A stretch of 64,000 nucleotides of DNA from Bolinopsis microptera (taxonomy: Eukaryota > Ctenophora > Tentaculata > Lobata > Bolinopsidae): assembly GCF_026151205.1 (NCBI RefSeq), contig NC_087075.1, positions 494,501 through 558,500 on the forward strand. The letters are read 5' to 3'. The notes beneath the pieces were generated by a model. That model made no database searches, was not told where the DNA came from, and saw only the letters and a program-made list of their open reading frames with translations. Below are positions 35,830-47,657 of this stretch, piece after piece. Within the stretch, counting starts at the first letter, position 1, and the number at the start of each line of letters is the position of its first letter. The position numbers and the translations under genes were made by a program.

Positions 35830-38800
35830 TTGCAGTGTAAAATTTGTCATATGAATTGTCGCGGTATAAAATATGAGTCTGTTGTCATAGTTGAGAGTAA
35901 GCTGTTTACTTATAAGAATCATAACAGCCTTTTAACATTCGGGCAGATTTCGAAGAATCTGTTGGAATCATTTTCAAACATTTTGCCCCCAAGTATTGAA
36001 TGTTTTTATGTGTGATTATTGATCTATTAAAAATATTCATGGGACGTCCAAATGAAAATACCCTGGACAACAGATCGTATGGGGCTTGCCACCCCCCATT
36101 GACACATTAACAATATATCGACTCGATACTCGTTCTTCCCTGTTAATATTAAACACGTTAAAAATGAACTGGGATCTGGCACTACTAAACCTTAGTCGAT
36201 AAAATATGTACAGTAATTGTATAACTAGGACTTAAGTAAAGTCTGGAAAGAATATCGAAAACAAAATATATACGTGCTAGAAAGCTAATAATAAAACTGA
36301 CCAAAGAATCGTTAATCGTGATATAAAAGTTGTTCCAAAACGATCAAAGGGGAAAGTGAATAAGATCACGGGGACGAGGTAACATGCATAAGGAATTACA
36401 AGGTTGGCCTCACACACAATTTAATTACATGAAGTCAATTCTTACCTGTGAAATTGTGCCAGTGTTTAAGATGCACGCTGGTGACTGTTAATAATAAATT
36501 AGATGTCTATGTAAGTTTTTCTGTTCAAAATTCTGGTTGTATCAGTTTATCGATTTAATTTAATGTAACATCAGATAAATTCATTCACTACGGAGGAGGA
36601 TTTGCATATCCTATATAGTTCACCTACAAATATTCATATGAAGGTTTCCACAGGTACGTTGGTGGACGGTAGGAAAAGTGGACGACCTTTAAAAACTGAA
36701 ATCACGTCGTTTTGTCAAATAATTTAGTGTAGAAAAGGACTGTTCGTAATATAAAATGTCTAACTCAAGAAAAGTCGTAGATAAAATGCTAGAGTTTGTT
36801 GACTTTACAAATCTTCAACTCTACTGAGTAAAATAATCTTTGCAAATTATCTCGACAGTCTATGACTGATTTTAGGGGTAGTTAAATCATCCTCCTATCG
36901 ACTAGCATGTTTCAAGTGGGAACCACAGGGTCTTGTTTTTTTAAACTTGCAATGTAATGGTAATCTGCTCGTACCAGTATCGGAAATAGGTCAGCGACCT
37001 GAGAGGCATCAATCACTCCCATTGGGATACCAATTACCTGTCTGTAGATCACACTCGAAAACTTAAATAAACTATTATCCATTAACGAATTTAAACATAT
37101 CTATCGGTACTACATGTAAAAGACCACTTAGTCTTATTCAAACTCCGGCCATCTTGCCGAACTGGTCGTTGATTTTGATAAAATCAAGGGTTTCTTTCTA
37201 AAACATAATTTAATCAAGATGAAAATTCTCAATAGTTTATCATGGGGAGGTTGGTGTAAAAGTTTCTTAAAATCAAAACGATATACTGATTAGCGATCAG
37301 GTATTATTAGATAATATAAGTTTTGTAAAAAACAGGGGGGGGGAATATGTCACTTTGTCTTTATTGTTGGACAATTCCAATAACCAGAAGCGTCTAAGAA
37401 CTTAAAGTTAAAATTTTCTTGGTATTTTAAAGTAGGTACCAAGCAGTTTAAATACCCCATCAGATCTTAGAAAGAACTTTTGTGGATGATTTAAACCCCA
37501 GCTGCAATTACCTGAAATCCAGGTCGGTTTATGAATTTCGGCAACATATAGGTTGCAGCTTTCGGCCGGATCCTACTACCTCCTGATATGTAACTAAATT
37601 TGTTCATAAGTTTGTAGGAACAATTGTCATTTGGATGATTCTAAACATTTATTTGACAGATGGAGTTGTAGTCTAAGATGGAGTGGTACCCATTTCAGGT
37701 CTCTATAAACATTAAGCTGCTTCTCTGTTTGTGGAAACGTTGAGAGCTATTTGGCTACTTTTTGTACAGAGTGTCAGTTCAGCAAGGTTTCTTGTCGTGC
37801 CAGTCTACAATATGATCTGTCTAAATATGAATTGTGGCAACATGAGTGATTGGCAAACTCATTTCTCCTATATTTATGGGTAGCAGTGCTTTACTTCTAT
37901 ACATGGCACCAATCTCCTTCATGACTTCCTAATAATATAATCTACATGGCTTTTGTAAGTTAATTTACTATCTGAATGAGGCCACGATATTTTGTTCTCT
38001 TGCATCCTTGATTGTGAAAGTTACCTCATTACATTCAATGGTTTAATTCCATCATGTTGATCAACAGAATCAAAACACATAGGAATTCAGTCTTCTTTTC
38101 ATTGAGTGATAAATTTATTTAACACTGAGCCATTTAAAGATTGTTCATAGTTCTATTTTCATGTTTATAAATGTGATTCTGCAGGTTTGATCAAGGAATA
38201 GTGCACCATAATCTGCAAATACGAAAGGGTAGATAGGTTATCAGGATAAATGATGTCATTTATGAAGTACAAAATATATAGCCCAATGATGCTTCCTTGT
38301 GGTTACACACTCAGAACTTCTAAAACTGACTTATTTAGCCATTGATCTAGGGCATTGATATCTACAAGATAAGAAGTTCTTAAACCAGGTTAAAGCATTG
38401 CCACCAATTCCATAATATGCAGTTTTGAAGCAATATTTCATGATCACTGTGGCAAAGGCCTCTTAAGATCAAGAAAGAGGATTCCTGGTTTATAAGGACT
38501 TAGATTTACTATTTATATTTCGTCATCAGATCGTACATTCACTAAGTGTGGAGGTGATTTTTCAGAAAGCCAATGATGTCCGGATTGAAAAAGTTTGTTC
38601 TTTCCATGCTAATCAGTGTGTTGCTTGGCCGACAAAGTATTCTATAAGTTTTCCTACAAGTGGAAGGGATGGCTTATTGGCCTGTTAATTATTAGGATCA
38701 TCTTTCATCCTGCCTTATGGATGGGAGTTACTCTTGACTTTTTTACAAAGGGGTTGGTACCAACACCTTGGTATTAAGGCTCAAATTGACAATATGGGTC

Positions 38801-40325
38801 AGTGGCTCAACTATGTGTGTTTACAGCTTGCTTAGTAAAAATAGAGGCACTAGTCATATGAGGCCTTGTCATTCTGTGAGCGTTCGAATTACATTAGATA
38901 TCGTTTCATTTATTTCTTGGAATCTATCAAATGAGATGTTAGAAGTTCCTAGGAGGGTAAAAATCAGGTAAAATTAACTCTTTCATATTGGGTGGCCTGA
39001 TTTTGTAAATCTTGATCCAACATTTGCCAAAATGAAGTTAAATAGCTCAGGATCATTCTATTGATAGTTGACAATTAGTTGTACCAGGGGTCATTATTGA
39101 TGCCGTTTGATAGTTTTCCATACCCTTTTAAGATCATTCTTGGGCACTTTTACCTGGAAGATCATCCGAGTACATTAGCCTTTTTGCAGGTTTTAGCTAA
39201 ATTTATTTTCTAAATTTCTCTGATCTTGTTAGCAAATCCAGGCCTCATTTACACGTTATACATTTGCTACATAGACCCACATTTATTGCAATTTCCATTG
39301 TTCTCTCTTATCCTTCTTTTTACGAATTCTTTAAGAAGAAAATGTGTATGAGTAATGCTATTTAAAAAGTTCAGTAGAGGTTATGTATGTACTTGTAATG
39401 CCTTTCTATGGTCTTGCAGGGAAGCAGGTTGCTTTTGCCTGTTCATTATGATTGACAAAGGCCTGGCAGTGATGCTTAAACATGGTACTTTCCAATAGTG
39501 GACTGTAAATCAGAACCAGGTGTCTAGATAGTCTAAGAATTGTTTAACATTACGTTACCAATGATTTCTGAATTTCTACACCTTTTCAATTTAGGAGCGT
39601 TATAGGACTTTACAAAGCTATCTCACCACATAATAGCTTGATGATCCAATACGTTCATCAAGAACAGGGTAGATTGAACAAAATCTGCATAACAGTTAGA
39701 GAATAAATTACATTCAATAGTAGTCTGGGTAAAAATTGTCTCCACGTTTAGCAACTCTAGTTATCCCTTGAATGGTTTGAACTAGATTGTAAACATCTCA
39801 GGTTCTATCTAATTTTTTGTATGGGTGGATTGAGGATATTATTCTGGTCAATGTTTATTCCAATCCAGATAAACCTTTTTCCCGTTCAATTTTTTTCATG
39901 CAAAAATGAATAATGATTAACTCATAAAAGTGATCAACATGCAATAATTTCCAGAGGAGATAGAAGCAGCAAACATTGATCTGCTATTCTTAGCTTCACC
40001 ATAATGCTTCAATGTTATCAGCTTATCTCCCATAACCTAATTTCTGTGTAAGCTAGTTGTTTTGTTTATCATTTAAGCACACCACCCCTAGAACTGTTTG
40101 GCCTGTCGCCTCGCATGATGTAGAAGAGAGGAAAGAATAGTTATGTTGTCTGTGTCAATATGTATCATTAAAGATTCATTCTCATTAGAAGTATGTCTAG
40201 CGTATGATCTCGAATGGAGTTGATTAAGTCATTACTTTTAGCTTAATTTAGGAGACCCCTTGAATGTTACAGTGACCATGCAAAGGTTATGAAATTTGTC
40301 AGCTGAGTTGTGAATATTTGTCAAT
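35830..40325 (-). pseudogene. AS-LINE ORF2 copy 4, interrupted and frameshifted
   Basis: Homology covers the start (about 40325; ATG has become ATTG), endonuclease, cysteine cluster, reverse transcriptase and C-terminal domain. The frame has many indels. The active-site box reads FADY in place of FADD (complement near 38210-38225). The C-terminal domain is split by the 36036-37545 insertion at the GATCTATTGACATAAAGG site of the intact ORF2. Residual readable pieces include 38768-38971 on the opposite strand, which is only a shadow. Confidence 0.75.
36036..37545. mobile_element. 1.5 kb insertion inside AS-LINE copy 4, type unknown
   Basis: AS-LINE homology stops after TTGATCTATT (about 36030) and resumes at GGTTGCAGC (about 37550) with no ORF2 sequence missing, so the segment is an insertion. 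It contains no long frame. One short stretch near 36670-36700 translates to GRKSGRPLKT, a word seen near the helix-turn-helix of Tc1-like transposases. That is suggestive only. Terminal inverted repeats were not found. An unusual run of nine G lies near 37336. Confidence 0.45.
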
Positions 40326-40465
40326 TTCACAAATCGTGTTAGTCGTTGTGTTGATTAAACTAAATTCAGTGAAACATTATCCGCCTGTAAATATTCTTCA
40401 ATAAGAAAAGTTTTAAACTTGAAATCAAATTAAATATTCAGGTGGAAATGTCATGTCGATTCAAA

Positions 40466-42070
40466 TGGTGAGGCATGGTACTTGATGTTGCTTAGCTTGT
40501 TTAAATATGACCATCCGCTGTTTAGTTGCACACTTGGTCTTCCCCCAATCTATAAATACAAGATGATTCCTAAAATCCAGATCTTTCACTAAACAAAAAT
40601 TCGATTGTTCTCTTGTGGGTATAAAGCTAACAACCGAGTATTTCGGGAAGGAATCTTAGATTTAAAAAGATATTGATGTCATTTATCACTTTTATTTCTA
40701 GCATACTTTCTCTCTGCGTGAAAAATGTTTATGTCTGAATTTTTGCAGCTGGAGCCCGAGTGAGGACTGGTCAGATTATCAATAGAGCGATTGGTGTTAT
40801 CAAGGGCCTTTGCTTTTCCATGTGACACTATCGGGTGACAATAAATCTATTTCCTCATGTGTCGAGGACTCTCTGGATTAAGTACAATATTAGTTCCACA
40901 ATGAGTCGATGGTCTTCACATTATTTGCATCATGACCTCTTTCTTTCATCTGAGTGGAAGCGTTCATTGATACCGTTTTGCAAATGCCACCCCGGATAGT
41001 GAAATACATGTGCTTCTTTGATTGAGCAGAGGCATTGTTTTGTGCATCTAACTTGGAGAACATGCTGTGAGATAACATACACAGCAGGGGATTTGCTTTT
41101 GACCTGAAGCAGGGGGTATGGTGCTTTATGAGTGATTGTTGGTGATGATTTCCCTTTGATTGAGGTTCAGTTTCTTCTTACAGAATAACGAAAGGCTACT
41201 TGAGGTTTCGGGTGGAGGCAGACAAGGTTGCAGCCATCATTCTGCGCAGAGTAATGCTAAGTCTCATGTCATCAGTATGGTCCTGAATAGGCTGGTCAAA
41301 GCTTGTCCTGAGATTTTCTGGTTTCATAATCATTATGTCGCCATGGGAGAGAGTAAGATGGCAATGTGGGGCTTTTGCTTTTGATATCAATGAGACTCTT
41401 GTTGCTCCTACAACGATTTGTGGAAAAATCATGGCGCCTGGTGAGATGGACTCTCATCATCTGGATGGAATGGTATTCCTTGCTGCCATTTTAATCGTAG
41501 TGATCATGGCGCTGTTAAATTTCAGAACTGGGAGCTGGGAGCGTTAAACGTTCTAAAATAAGACTTTAATAAGGGTTTGTCAATTTACGGCTTTGTTGTT
41601 ATGGAAGCTCCTTGTAGGCAATAAGGGAAATTCCCCAAGTATTGCGAAGTCCGATTGTTAAACGTTGTGTGATTGGGTTTCCATATCCAACTTGAGTGTC
41701 TCAATACAAAACCGGATACACCTCGGACTCAAATCATGATATGGATTATGGACTTACCACAACGTTAACAATGTTGAAGATTGTTGTTAACATCTGTAGA
41801 ATTCACAAGAGATGGTTGCTATTAAGTTCAGTCACACTGCTAACTTCACAGTTTTGAGTTTTGCTTATGTTCAGAGTTAAGACACTGTCCCCGCAGAGAA
41901 TGGAACCGCATTTTGTCATGGCTGAGCCTTGGGTACGTTTGTTAGAACGAGCAATTTGTCTCTCAAATTGGTCGTTTTTCTAGATCTTAGTGATACACTG
42001 GTAGAACATTTTGCTTTTGCACTGTTAGGTCTGTCACGAAGGCTGTAATTTCTGATATGGATACCGACAT
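40466..42070 (-). pseudogene. AS-LINE ORF1 copy 4: N-terminus, AlkB and SGNH (type B)
   Basis: On the minus strand a plausible ATG lies at 42070, followed by MSVSISEITAFVTDLTVQKQ. A basic and polar helix similar to the copy 3 N-terminus (KNDQFERQIARSNKR) follows after a small frame break. AlkB homology spans about 41780-41190 with the readable piece 41432-41196, which keeps VGATRV, LSHGDIM and the RLSITLR end carrying the R-x5-R signature. SGNH follows from 41085 (SMFSKLD) to about 40466. Stops and indels break the frame, including in the HxD segment. This second, diverged ORF1 with the same domain order shows AlkB is a constant part of the family. Confidence 0.75.
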
Positions 42071-42300
42071 AGTTCAAATAAAACACAATATGCAAGAATT
42101 CAGGATAGAGTCTAAAACCGATGCTACGGTTTTTAGTTATTTTGTGGTGATTTCAGTACCTTTGCAGCAATTCAGAAGTTGGGATGAGTGGTGTCTGATA
42201 TTCTTTATGTGATAGATGGCGTGATAGGTGATAGATGGGAGTTAACAGCTTTAATACGATGTCTGTAGTCTTTAGATGTCTTTATAAATAAATTATCATG

Positions 42301-44415
42301 CAACAACCATTTTGACATCGGACATACAAACTGTAATGGTTGCTACATTTGATTGAGGTGTTTATTTCCCACTAGGTGTCCTATTATATGTAATAGATTT
42401 GTAGTGTTGTAATTAGTTTAAAACTGTAATTGATTGATTTGAAAGATTTCATAAAAAAAAGTGAGGAATTTGATATTCAAGCTGTTTTAGTTGAGATTAA
42501 ATTTATAAGCTGGATAATATTGTTTTCTTTCCAGGCCTTAAATGAGTATTTTTTAATGTCGAGCATGTATTTAAATATTAGAATTGTTTAATTATTTATA
42601 ATCTTATGAGGAAATTCCAATAATACATCCTTTGTCATCTCTGATGGTAATATAATATTTTCCGTGCAATTTCATGATCTTTTGTGCTCATAAATGTCCC
42701 ATACTAGGTAGTGGATTATGATACAACTGCTGTTTCTTCTAAACAATAATCCAATTATTTATCAGTGTTTATGGGATTGTCTGGTAATATTAACAAGCAA
42801 GAATGTCAGAAGGACGGACTTGCCAGTCTGAAGATCTGGATTCTGCCAGGCTCAAAAAACCTCTCGTGGAAACGTACCTAAGCTCGCTGAGTCTCTCCAA
42901 AATGTGTAATAACATTATTAATTATTCTTCATTCTTTAAACATATAGATCTATGAATTTATTATTTAGTTTAGTTGTCTCTATTCACCTAAAACTGTCAA
43001 TTATTAACGAAAGAAAAAAGAAGGCTCACAACGAAGCTAAGTGAAATAGGTAAGTACTAAGTACTGCAAATACGTCGTTATTAAATTTTATTTTCGATGG
43101 CACTTCTCAATAATGGTAATAATCGCGTCAAAGATTGTACCTTCAAAATATGCTATGAGACTAAACACTGAACAGTCTGCAGTTTTATTCTATTTCTCAT
43201 ATATTTTAACACTATGTGACAAATAATGCATTGAAAATAAACCAGAGTTAGATGCGATGAATCACTCTTTCTTTTCCACGCTGTAGCGCTAAAGAGGTCT
43301 ACATTAACTTGAATAAGGAAGGCGCATCAGAATTTGTGTCCCAGATAAGACGCGCACGTACGAATTTTAGCTAGTTTTAGCCAAATTTAACTGCATCATG
43401 CATAGCTCACGCGCTGTTACCATAGCAACCGCCCTTAGTTGTCACTCACTTTACACTTACATGAGTTTAAGAAGGTTCCGGTTAATTTCCTCCTATTACT
43501 CAAGTAATCTTTAAATCACATGTCCCCCACCGTGTAATAAATTATAAGCTCAAAGTGCTGAGAAATTAGAAATGTTTTCATTGGCTTATACCTTACCTTT
43601 AAATCTTACAACAATGAACAATCTCCATTCATCAATCATCGCGTCAACAGGTTTTCGTTAGATTAAGTGTTAGCCCGTCGAAAAATCGTGATTGGTCGTA
43701 ATCGACTCGTGATATAATGCAATGTGGCTCGTATGACAATTGACATGGAACATTCTGAGAAATTGAATGAGCGCCATCAAATTCTCACGTCGAATCTGAC
43801 CACATCTTGCCATATTGAGCCGGAGAACGAAAGGCAATTTTAATAATACAACTTATTTCAACTGCAGTTATTGACAAGCAGAACAAAATTTCCTCGCGGA
43901 CTACTCGCTCACAGTTTTTTTTGTATAGCTACTCTACGGCCGTCATTGCTTCTTTTAAACTTTCAGTTCATAGTTGTTTTAATGCATTTAAGATTCCGCT
44001 TTTAATGATTTTCACATTAAAGTTGACATAATTCAATCTCATTTGATACCAATTGATATGTATCAAATCTGTCGTAAGTCTTCCATGATTTTAAAGCAGC
44101 AATTTTTCTGTTCCCCTGCGAGCTAAAAGTAAACAAATTTTATCAGTTGATGGTAATTTCTAAACAGTCTAAGCTGTTCAATAAGCTACACAATCGCCTA
44201 GTTACATCCCATGTTCCAAAACACGAGCTAGGTTTGTACTTCCAATGAACATTTAAAATCTTAGTGTTCAGATACTTCAGGTGAATCTGTGATCCGATAT
44301 AGATAACATTAACAACCCAAGTTAATAAAATTTGGACAGGTTGAACATCTCAATAATAAGTGCTTACCCATCGGATAATTGAATAATTAAGTAACTTACT
44401 CAGTACTCACTGTTA
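42301..44415. other. No gene recognised, apart from one possible micro-exon
   Basis: AT-rich sequence with no called gene. At 43015-43051 the words AAAAAAGAAGGCTCACAACG... end in ATAG|GTAAGT and would give a charged peptide (KRRLTTKLSEI) whose phase matches the exon at 45929. The acceptor is poor, so this is only a possibility. A 31-base word starting ATAGATTTGTAGTGTTGTAA (42393-42424) recurs exactly at 49126-49156. Confidence 0.35.
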
Positions 44416-44418
44416 CTA

Positions 44419-44584
44419 TGTTCACATATTACGTAATCATCTGAGGGGGGGGGGGGGGGGGGTGGGGTTTCCGAATGATTACGCTAGTGTAATTTTGACA
44501 CAATAGCCATGTGTAAAACTTATTACGGAGGTGGGGGGGGGGGTAAAAATGTTCCAAAAAATGATTACGTAATATGTGAAGCCC
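44419..44584. mobile_element. MITE with GTTCACATATTACGTAATCA termini and G-tracts
   Basis: The left end TGTTCACATATTACGTAATC and the right end ATGATTACGTAATATGTGAA are inverted repeats. The interior carries a G-run of about 18 and a second G-run of about 11, plus GATTACGCTAGTGTAATTTT. It shares ends with the elements at 46147-46397, 47658-48131 and 50475-50556. No coding sequence is present. The DNA transposon superfamily could not be assigned. Confidence 0.75.
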
Positions 44585-44650
44585 AATATTGTTATTAAGA
44601 AGAGAATGATGGGATGGGAACCTCAGGATAAGAATACAAGGTGTTTCTGC

Positions 44651-45463
44651 TTACCTTATCGGACCTTATTTGGACGGACATTACTTGAACGCTGGAGGCC
44701 CTAGCGTTCATCTTAATGTCCGTTCAAATAAAGTCCGTTCAATTAATGTCCGTCCAAGTTAAAGTCCGTTGAATTTTTTTCAAAACTTTTTTCATTTCGA
44801 ACTTTTTGTCCAGAATATAATGACAATTTTTTAATTTCAGTCAATTTCAATAGCTATCATTAGACTAAACTATATTGTTGAATTAATAAAAACAAGGTAT
44901 TATAAAATTTTAACAATCTGAATTGTAAATATCACATTATTGCATGATCACTATCTTGAAGTTGATCTTCGGCTTCTTCTACCTCCACATTTTCTCTTAC
45001 AACTGGTTGTCTGTCCAACTCGTAGTCGTACCGGGCAATGCTCGATCCCAACTGCTCTACTAGAGAGATACTTGAATGCCTAAAGTACAGCTTAAGCTGT
45101 ATCTCTAGCCCCCCACTTGGTATAGGCGACCTTCGGTGGCTTATGTCAGCTACGATGCCTTCTACCATACCACCCATCTCGATAAAATAGAAGACAAACT
45201 GGGATATCTCCCTAGGTATGTGACCAACGGTATCTAATCTAGTCCTATAGGTACCTTCGTACCTTATCTGCACAGCGCAGATAAGCTTACTGTATAAAAA
45301 ATGGATTTAAAAATCATTTGCTAAAATTAAAAAAACTCCAAAAAAAGATGAATAAAATTCGGATTTTTGATGGTTTTGATTGCCTTCTAGCGTTCATATT
45401 AATGTCCGTTCATAATTATGTCCGTTCAAGTAACGTCCGTCCAAATAAGGTCCGATAAGGTAA
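44651..45463. mobile_element. TIR element with GTCCGTTCAA subrepeats carrying a coding segment
   Basis: The ends are inverted repeats: TTACCTTATCGGACCTTATT at 44651 and its complement ending at 45463. The match continues for about 40 bases (one mismatch in GGACGGAC(A/G)TTACTTGAACG). Inside both ends are direct and inverted copies of GTCCGTTCAA / GTCCGTCCAA at about 10-15 base spacing, followed by a TAGCGTTCAT block. The interior carries the HIRAN-like frame at 44932-45299 on the minus strand and no transposase. A clear target-site duplication was not seen. Confidence 0.75.
44932..45299 (-). CDS. HIRAN-like domain fragment inside a TIR element
   Basis: The open frame runs from a candidate acceptor (TTTTTTATACAG; first base 45299) to TGA at 44932-44934, about 121 codons. 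The core reads RYEGTYRTRLDTVGHIPREI, then an aromatic helix (FVFYFIE), GG and GGLEIQLKLYF. The order V-G-H-[IL]-P-R-E ... hydrophobic helix ... G-G-L-E-[IV]-x-x-x-L-x-F resembles the C-terminal half of HIRAN-type DNA-binding domains that occur in many animal transposon-associated and SNF2-type proteins. The N-terminal half of the domain is absent. The tail is acidic. The segment looks like a single captured exon or a decayed transposon gene. The domain assignment is by motif only. Confidence 0.5.
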
Positions 45464-45928
45464 TTGATGGTTCCTGGTCATTGTTAGTTTTATCATCCCA
45501 CCCTTTAATTTAGATACAGGACGCTCGCCGCTCGCGGTATTAACCGGATACCCCTGGCCCTCCCACTAAATCGCTCGCCCAAATTCTAAGAAAGTTCTTG
45601 TGAAAAGGCCCTGAAGGTATACAAGTAATCTTGTTCGGTGTATTTTTGGACGCTGATTCCGAATCACCCCCCATGACGTCGGATAAAAATGCTTCCCTGG
45701 AAAGTTATGGGAAAAAAACTGTTTTGGTCACGTGACATGCTAGTAAAACACGAATTTGATTGTTTAGGGCTCGGGTTATAGGGTTAGGGTTTATATAAAC
45801 CGTTTTGTTCCGCTGCAAAACCATAAAAACCATAGTCACGTGATAATTTTTGGGCGAGCGAATTAGTAAAAGCCACCGAATACAGCACAACTCGATCATG
45901 TGAAATACCGAGGACGTTATTGTTTCAG

Positions 45929-46582
45929 TTAAGTTTCGGGACGAGCAGAGGAAGAAGGATGAGCTCGAAAAGAGGAAAGGGCGAGCAATAGCTGAAAGAA
46001 GAGAACAAGAGTTGCTCAAAATCACCCAGAGAAACGAGGTGGGTTATAACCGTTTGGCTGTAGGCCTGGGAATATTTTGCCAGGGTTGACTGAAAAGCCG
46101 TTAATTTGAGCACTGTTTTGTCGTTTTGACTATTGTATACCTTTTCAGGGTCGTTCACATAATGTTACGTAATCATTGAGGAGGGAAGGGTTACTTCTCT
46201 GGATACTTTCATTAAACTGGTGTAATCTTTTAGAAAGCCCTCTCCCTCTCAGTGATAAGGGGTCGTTCACATACCCCCTACCCCCCCCCCCCCTCGGTAA
46301 CCAGGTTTACACATAGCATTGTGTAAAAATTACACTAGCGTAATCATTTGGAAACCCCCCTTCCCCCTCGGCTGATTACGTAATATGTGAACCCCTAACG
46401 TAGTACCAGTATGTTACTATAAAATTCCCTGTTATATTTACTAATGAATGTTTCAGATTTACGCCCTCAACGAAACAATGAAACGACTCGAAGGCGCTAA
46501 CTTCAAAGAATACGCTGCCAAAAGGAGTTCATGTTGCCATGGAAACGATAACAAAGTTGGAAATCGTTTGGGGGCTGTATGA
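45929..46582 (+). CDS. Last two exons of a highly charged coiled-coil protein (partial gene)
   Basis: Exon 45929-46038 (acceptor TTGTTTCAG, donor GTGGGT) joins in phase 0 to 46457-46582 (acceptor TTTCAG), which ends in TGA at 46580-46582. The product begins KFRDEQRKKDELEKRKGRAI, continues as E/R/K/Q-rich helix (RREQELLKITQRNE, NETMKRLEGANFKEY) and ends with a short cysteine-containing tail. It is almost certainly a coiled coil. The intron contains MITE copies. The upstream exon must end in phase 1. I do not recognise the protein. The composition is common in ciliary and cytoskeletal proteins, but that is only a hint. The gene is convergent with the gene at 48734-55392. Confidence 0.65.
46147..46397. 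mobile_element. Two adjacent MITE copies in an intron
   Basis: GGGTCGTTCACATAATGTTACGTAATCA starts the first copy, here given in part: GGGTCGTTCACATAATGTTA at 46149. GGGGTCGTTCACATA at about 46258 starts the second, which ends GATTACGTAATATGTGAACC at about 46395. The second keeps a C-run of about 14 and the internal ACACTAGCGTAATCATTTGG, the complement of the block in the 44419 element. Both lie in the last intron of the coiled-coil gene. Confidence 0.7.
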
Positions 46583-46589
46583 TGTAGAT

Positions 46590-47240
46590 ATTTAATTAGA
46601 AATGTAATTAACCAATTAAATAATCATTAATCAAGAGTATTTAAGTTCAAAGGTTTTAGTGATTTTATTATTTGTTATTTTAGACAGCCTCGTCAGCATC
46701 TCTTTTATATTCGATAAGTATGCCAATGTAAATTTCTTTTTAGCTGAATTGTACAAACGGAGGACTTGCAAAAATTTTCAGAGATTTTAGAATTGTTGCA
46801 AACGTGATCACATGTCCATTGTCCAGCTCCAAGCACAGCATATTGATTAATGCGATGATATTATACATGATATAATTACGATTGTGATCGATACTTGTGG
46901 GCGAGTAGTCTACCTTTTGTTTTGAATGGGTTCCAAAAGTATTATGATTGTACAACTAACTGTATAATAATTGTAAATATTTCGACTTTTACGATATTTA
47001 AAGAGATTGGATGTTTATTTTTTAGCGATTCTAGTTGACGGATGATACGAGTATAAATTCCAAGTTCACAATTTCTATAAATGATGAAAGCATTACTGGG
47101 GTACGCACCATCGGTTTTGTTTTTTTTGGATTGAAATAAATCTCGTCAGTTTTGTCATGAATGATGGAGGTAACGAAAATTTTCCAAATACATAATCACT
47201 AGAATATTATATTATAATCATTCGCGACGAATAACCCCCC
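46590..47240. other. Intergenic, no feature recognised
   Basis: Downstream of the coiled-coil gene. AT-rich and without repeats or coding signal. The 3' UTR of the coiled-coil gene should lie at its start; a definite poly(A) signal was not identified. Confidence 0.4.
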
Positions 47241-47245
47241 AAAAC

Positions 47246-47646
47246 TAGGGGGGAGCCAAGTGGATATTTGTAGATATTTGTAGATTAATGTAGAATGGAT
47301 AATCCACGAAAAAAGTGGATGTCATTCTACAAATTTATACATTTATGTCCAAAAATTCAGTAGAATTTCTAGGCACATATTTGAGATTACATTTTTTGTA
47401 GATAAATGTAGATATTTGTAGATTATTGTCAATGGATAATTCACGAAAATTCTACAAATTCTACAAATTTATACATTTATCTCCAAAAATTCAGTAGAAT
47501 TTCTGGGCACATATTTGAGATATACATTTTTTGTAGATAAAATTGTAGATATTTGTAGATTATTGTAATGGATAATTCACGAAAAAAGTGGATGACATTA
47601 TCCAAATATCTACAAATATCCACTTGCCCCCCCCCCCCCCCCCCCC
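47246..47646. mobile_element. Foldback element with internal 137-base tandem repeats
   Basis: The ends CAAGTGGATATTTGTAGATA (from about 47257) and its complement (TATCTACAAATATCCACTTG, ending about 47626) are inverted repeats, each flanked outside by a G or C run (GGGGGG / C of about 20). The interior is a tandem array with starts GTAGATATTTGTAGATTA at about 47270, 47408 and 47545, so the period is about 137-138. Each unit carries a CCACGAAAAAAGTGGAT-type mini-hairpin and TCCAAAAATTCAGTAGAATT. The element directly abuts the MITE at 47658. No protein is encoded. Confidence 0.75.
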
Positions 47647-47657
47647 AAACTACCTAT

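Larger units (their letters stand above)
34850..42300 (-). mobile_element. AS-LINE copy 4 (type-B ORF1), nearly full length, with 1.5 kb insertion
   Basis: Read on the minus strand the element runs from a probable 5' UTR (upper end about 42300) through ORF1 (start about 42070), spacer, ORF2 and 3' UTR to a 3' end at about 34850. Without the insertion at 36036-37545 it is about 5.9 kb, which gives the likely full length of the family. ORF1 and the first 130 or so bases of ORF2 are of type B, like copy 1. The rest of ORF2 matches all other copies. Both substitutions and indels are frequent. Confidence 0.8.

Noticed and set aside
45771..45795. Telomere-like GGGTTATAGGGTTAGGG
   Set aside because: Only two imperfect units; too short to be an interstitial telomere array.
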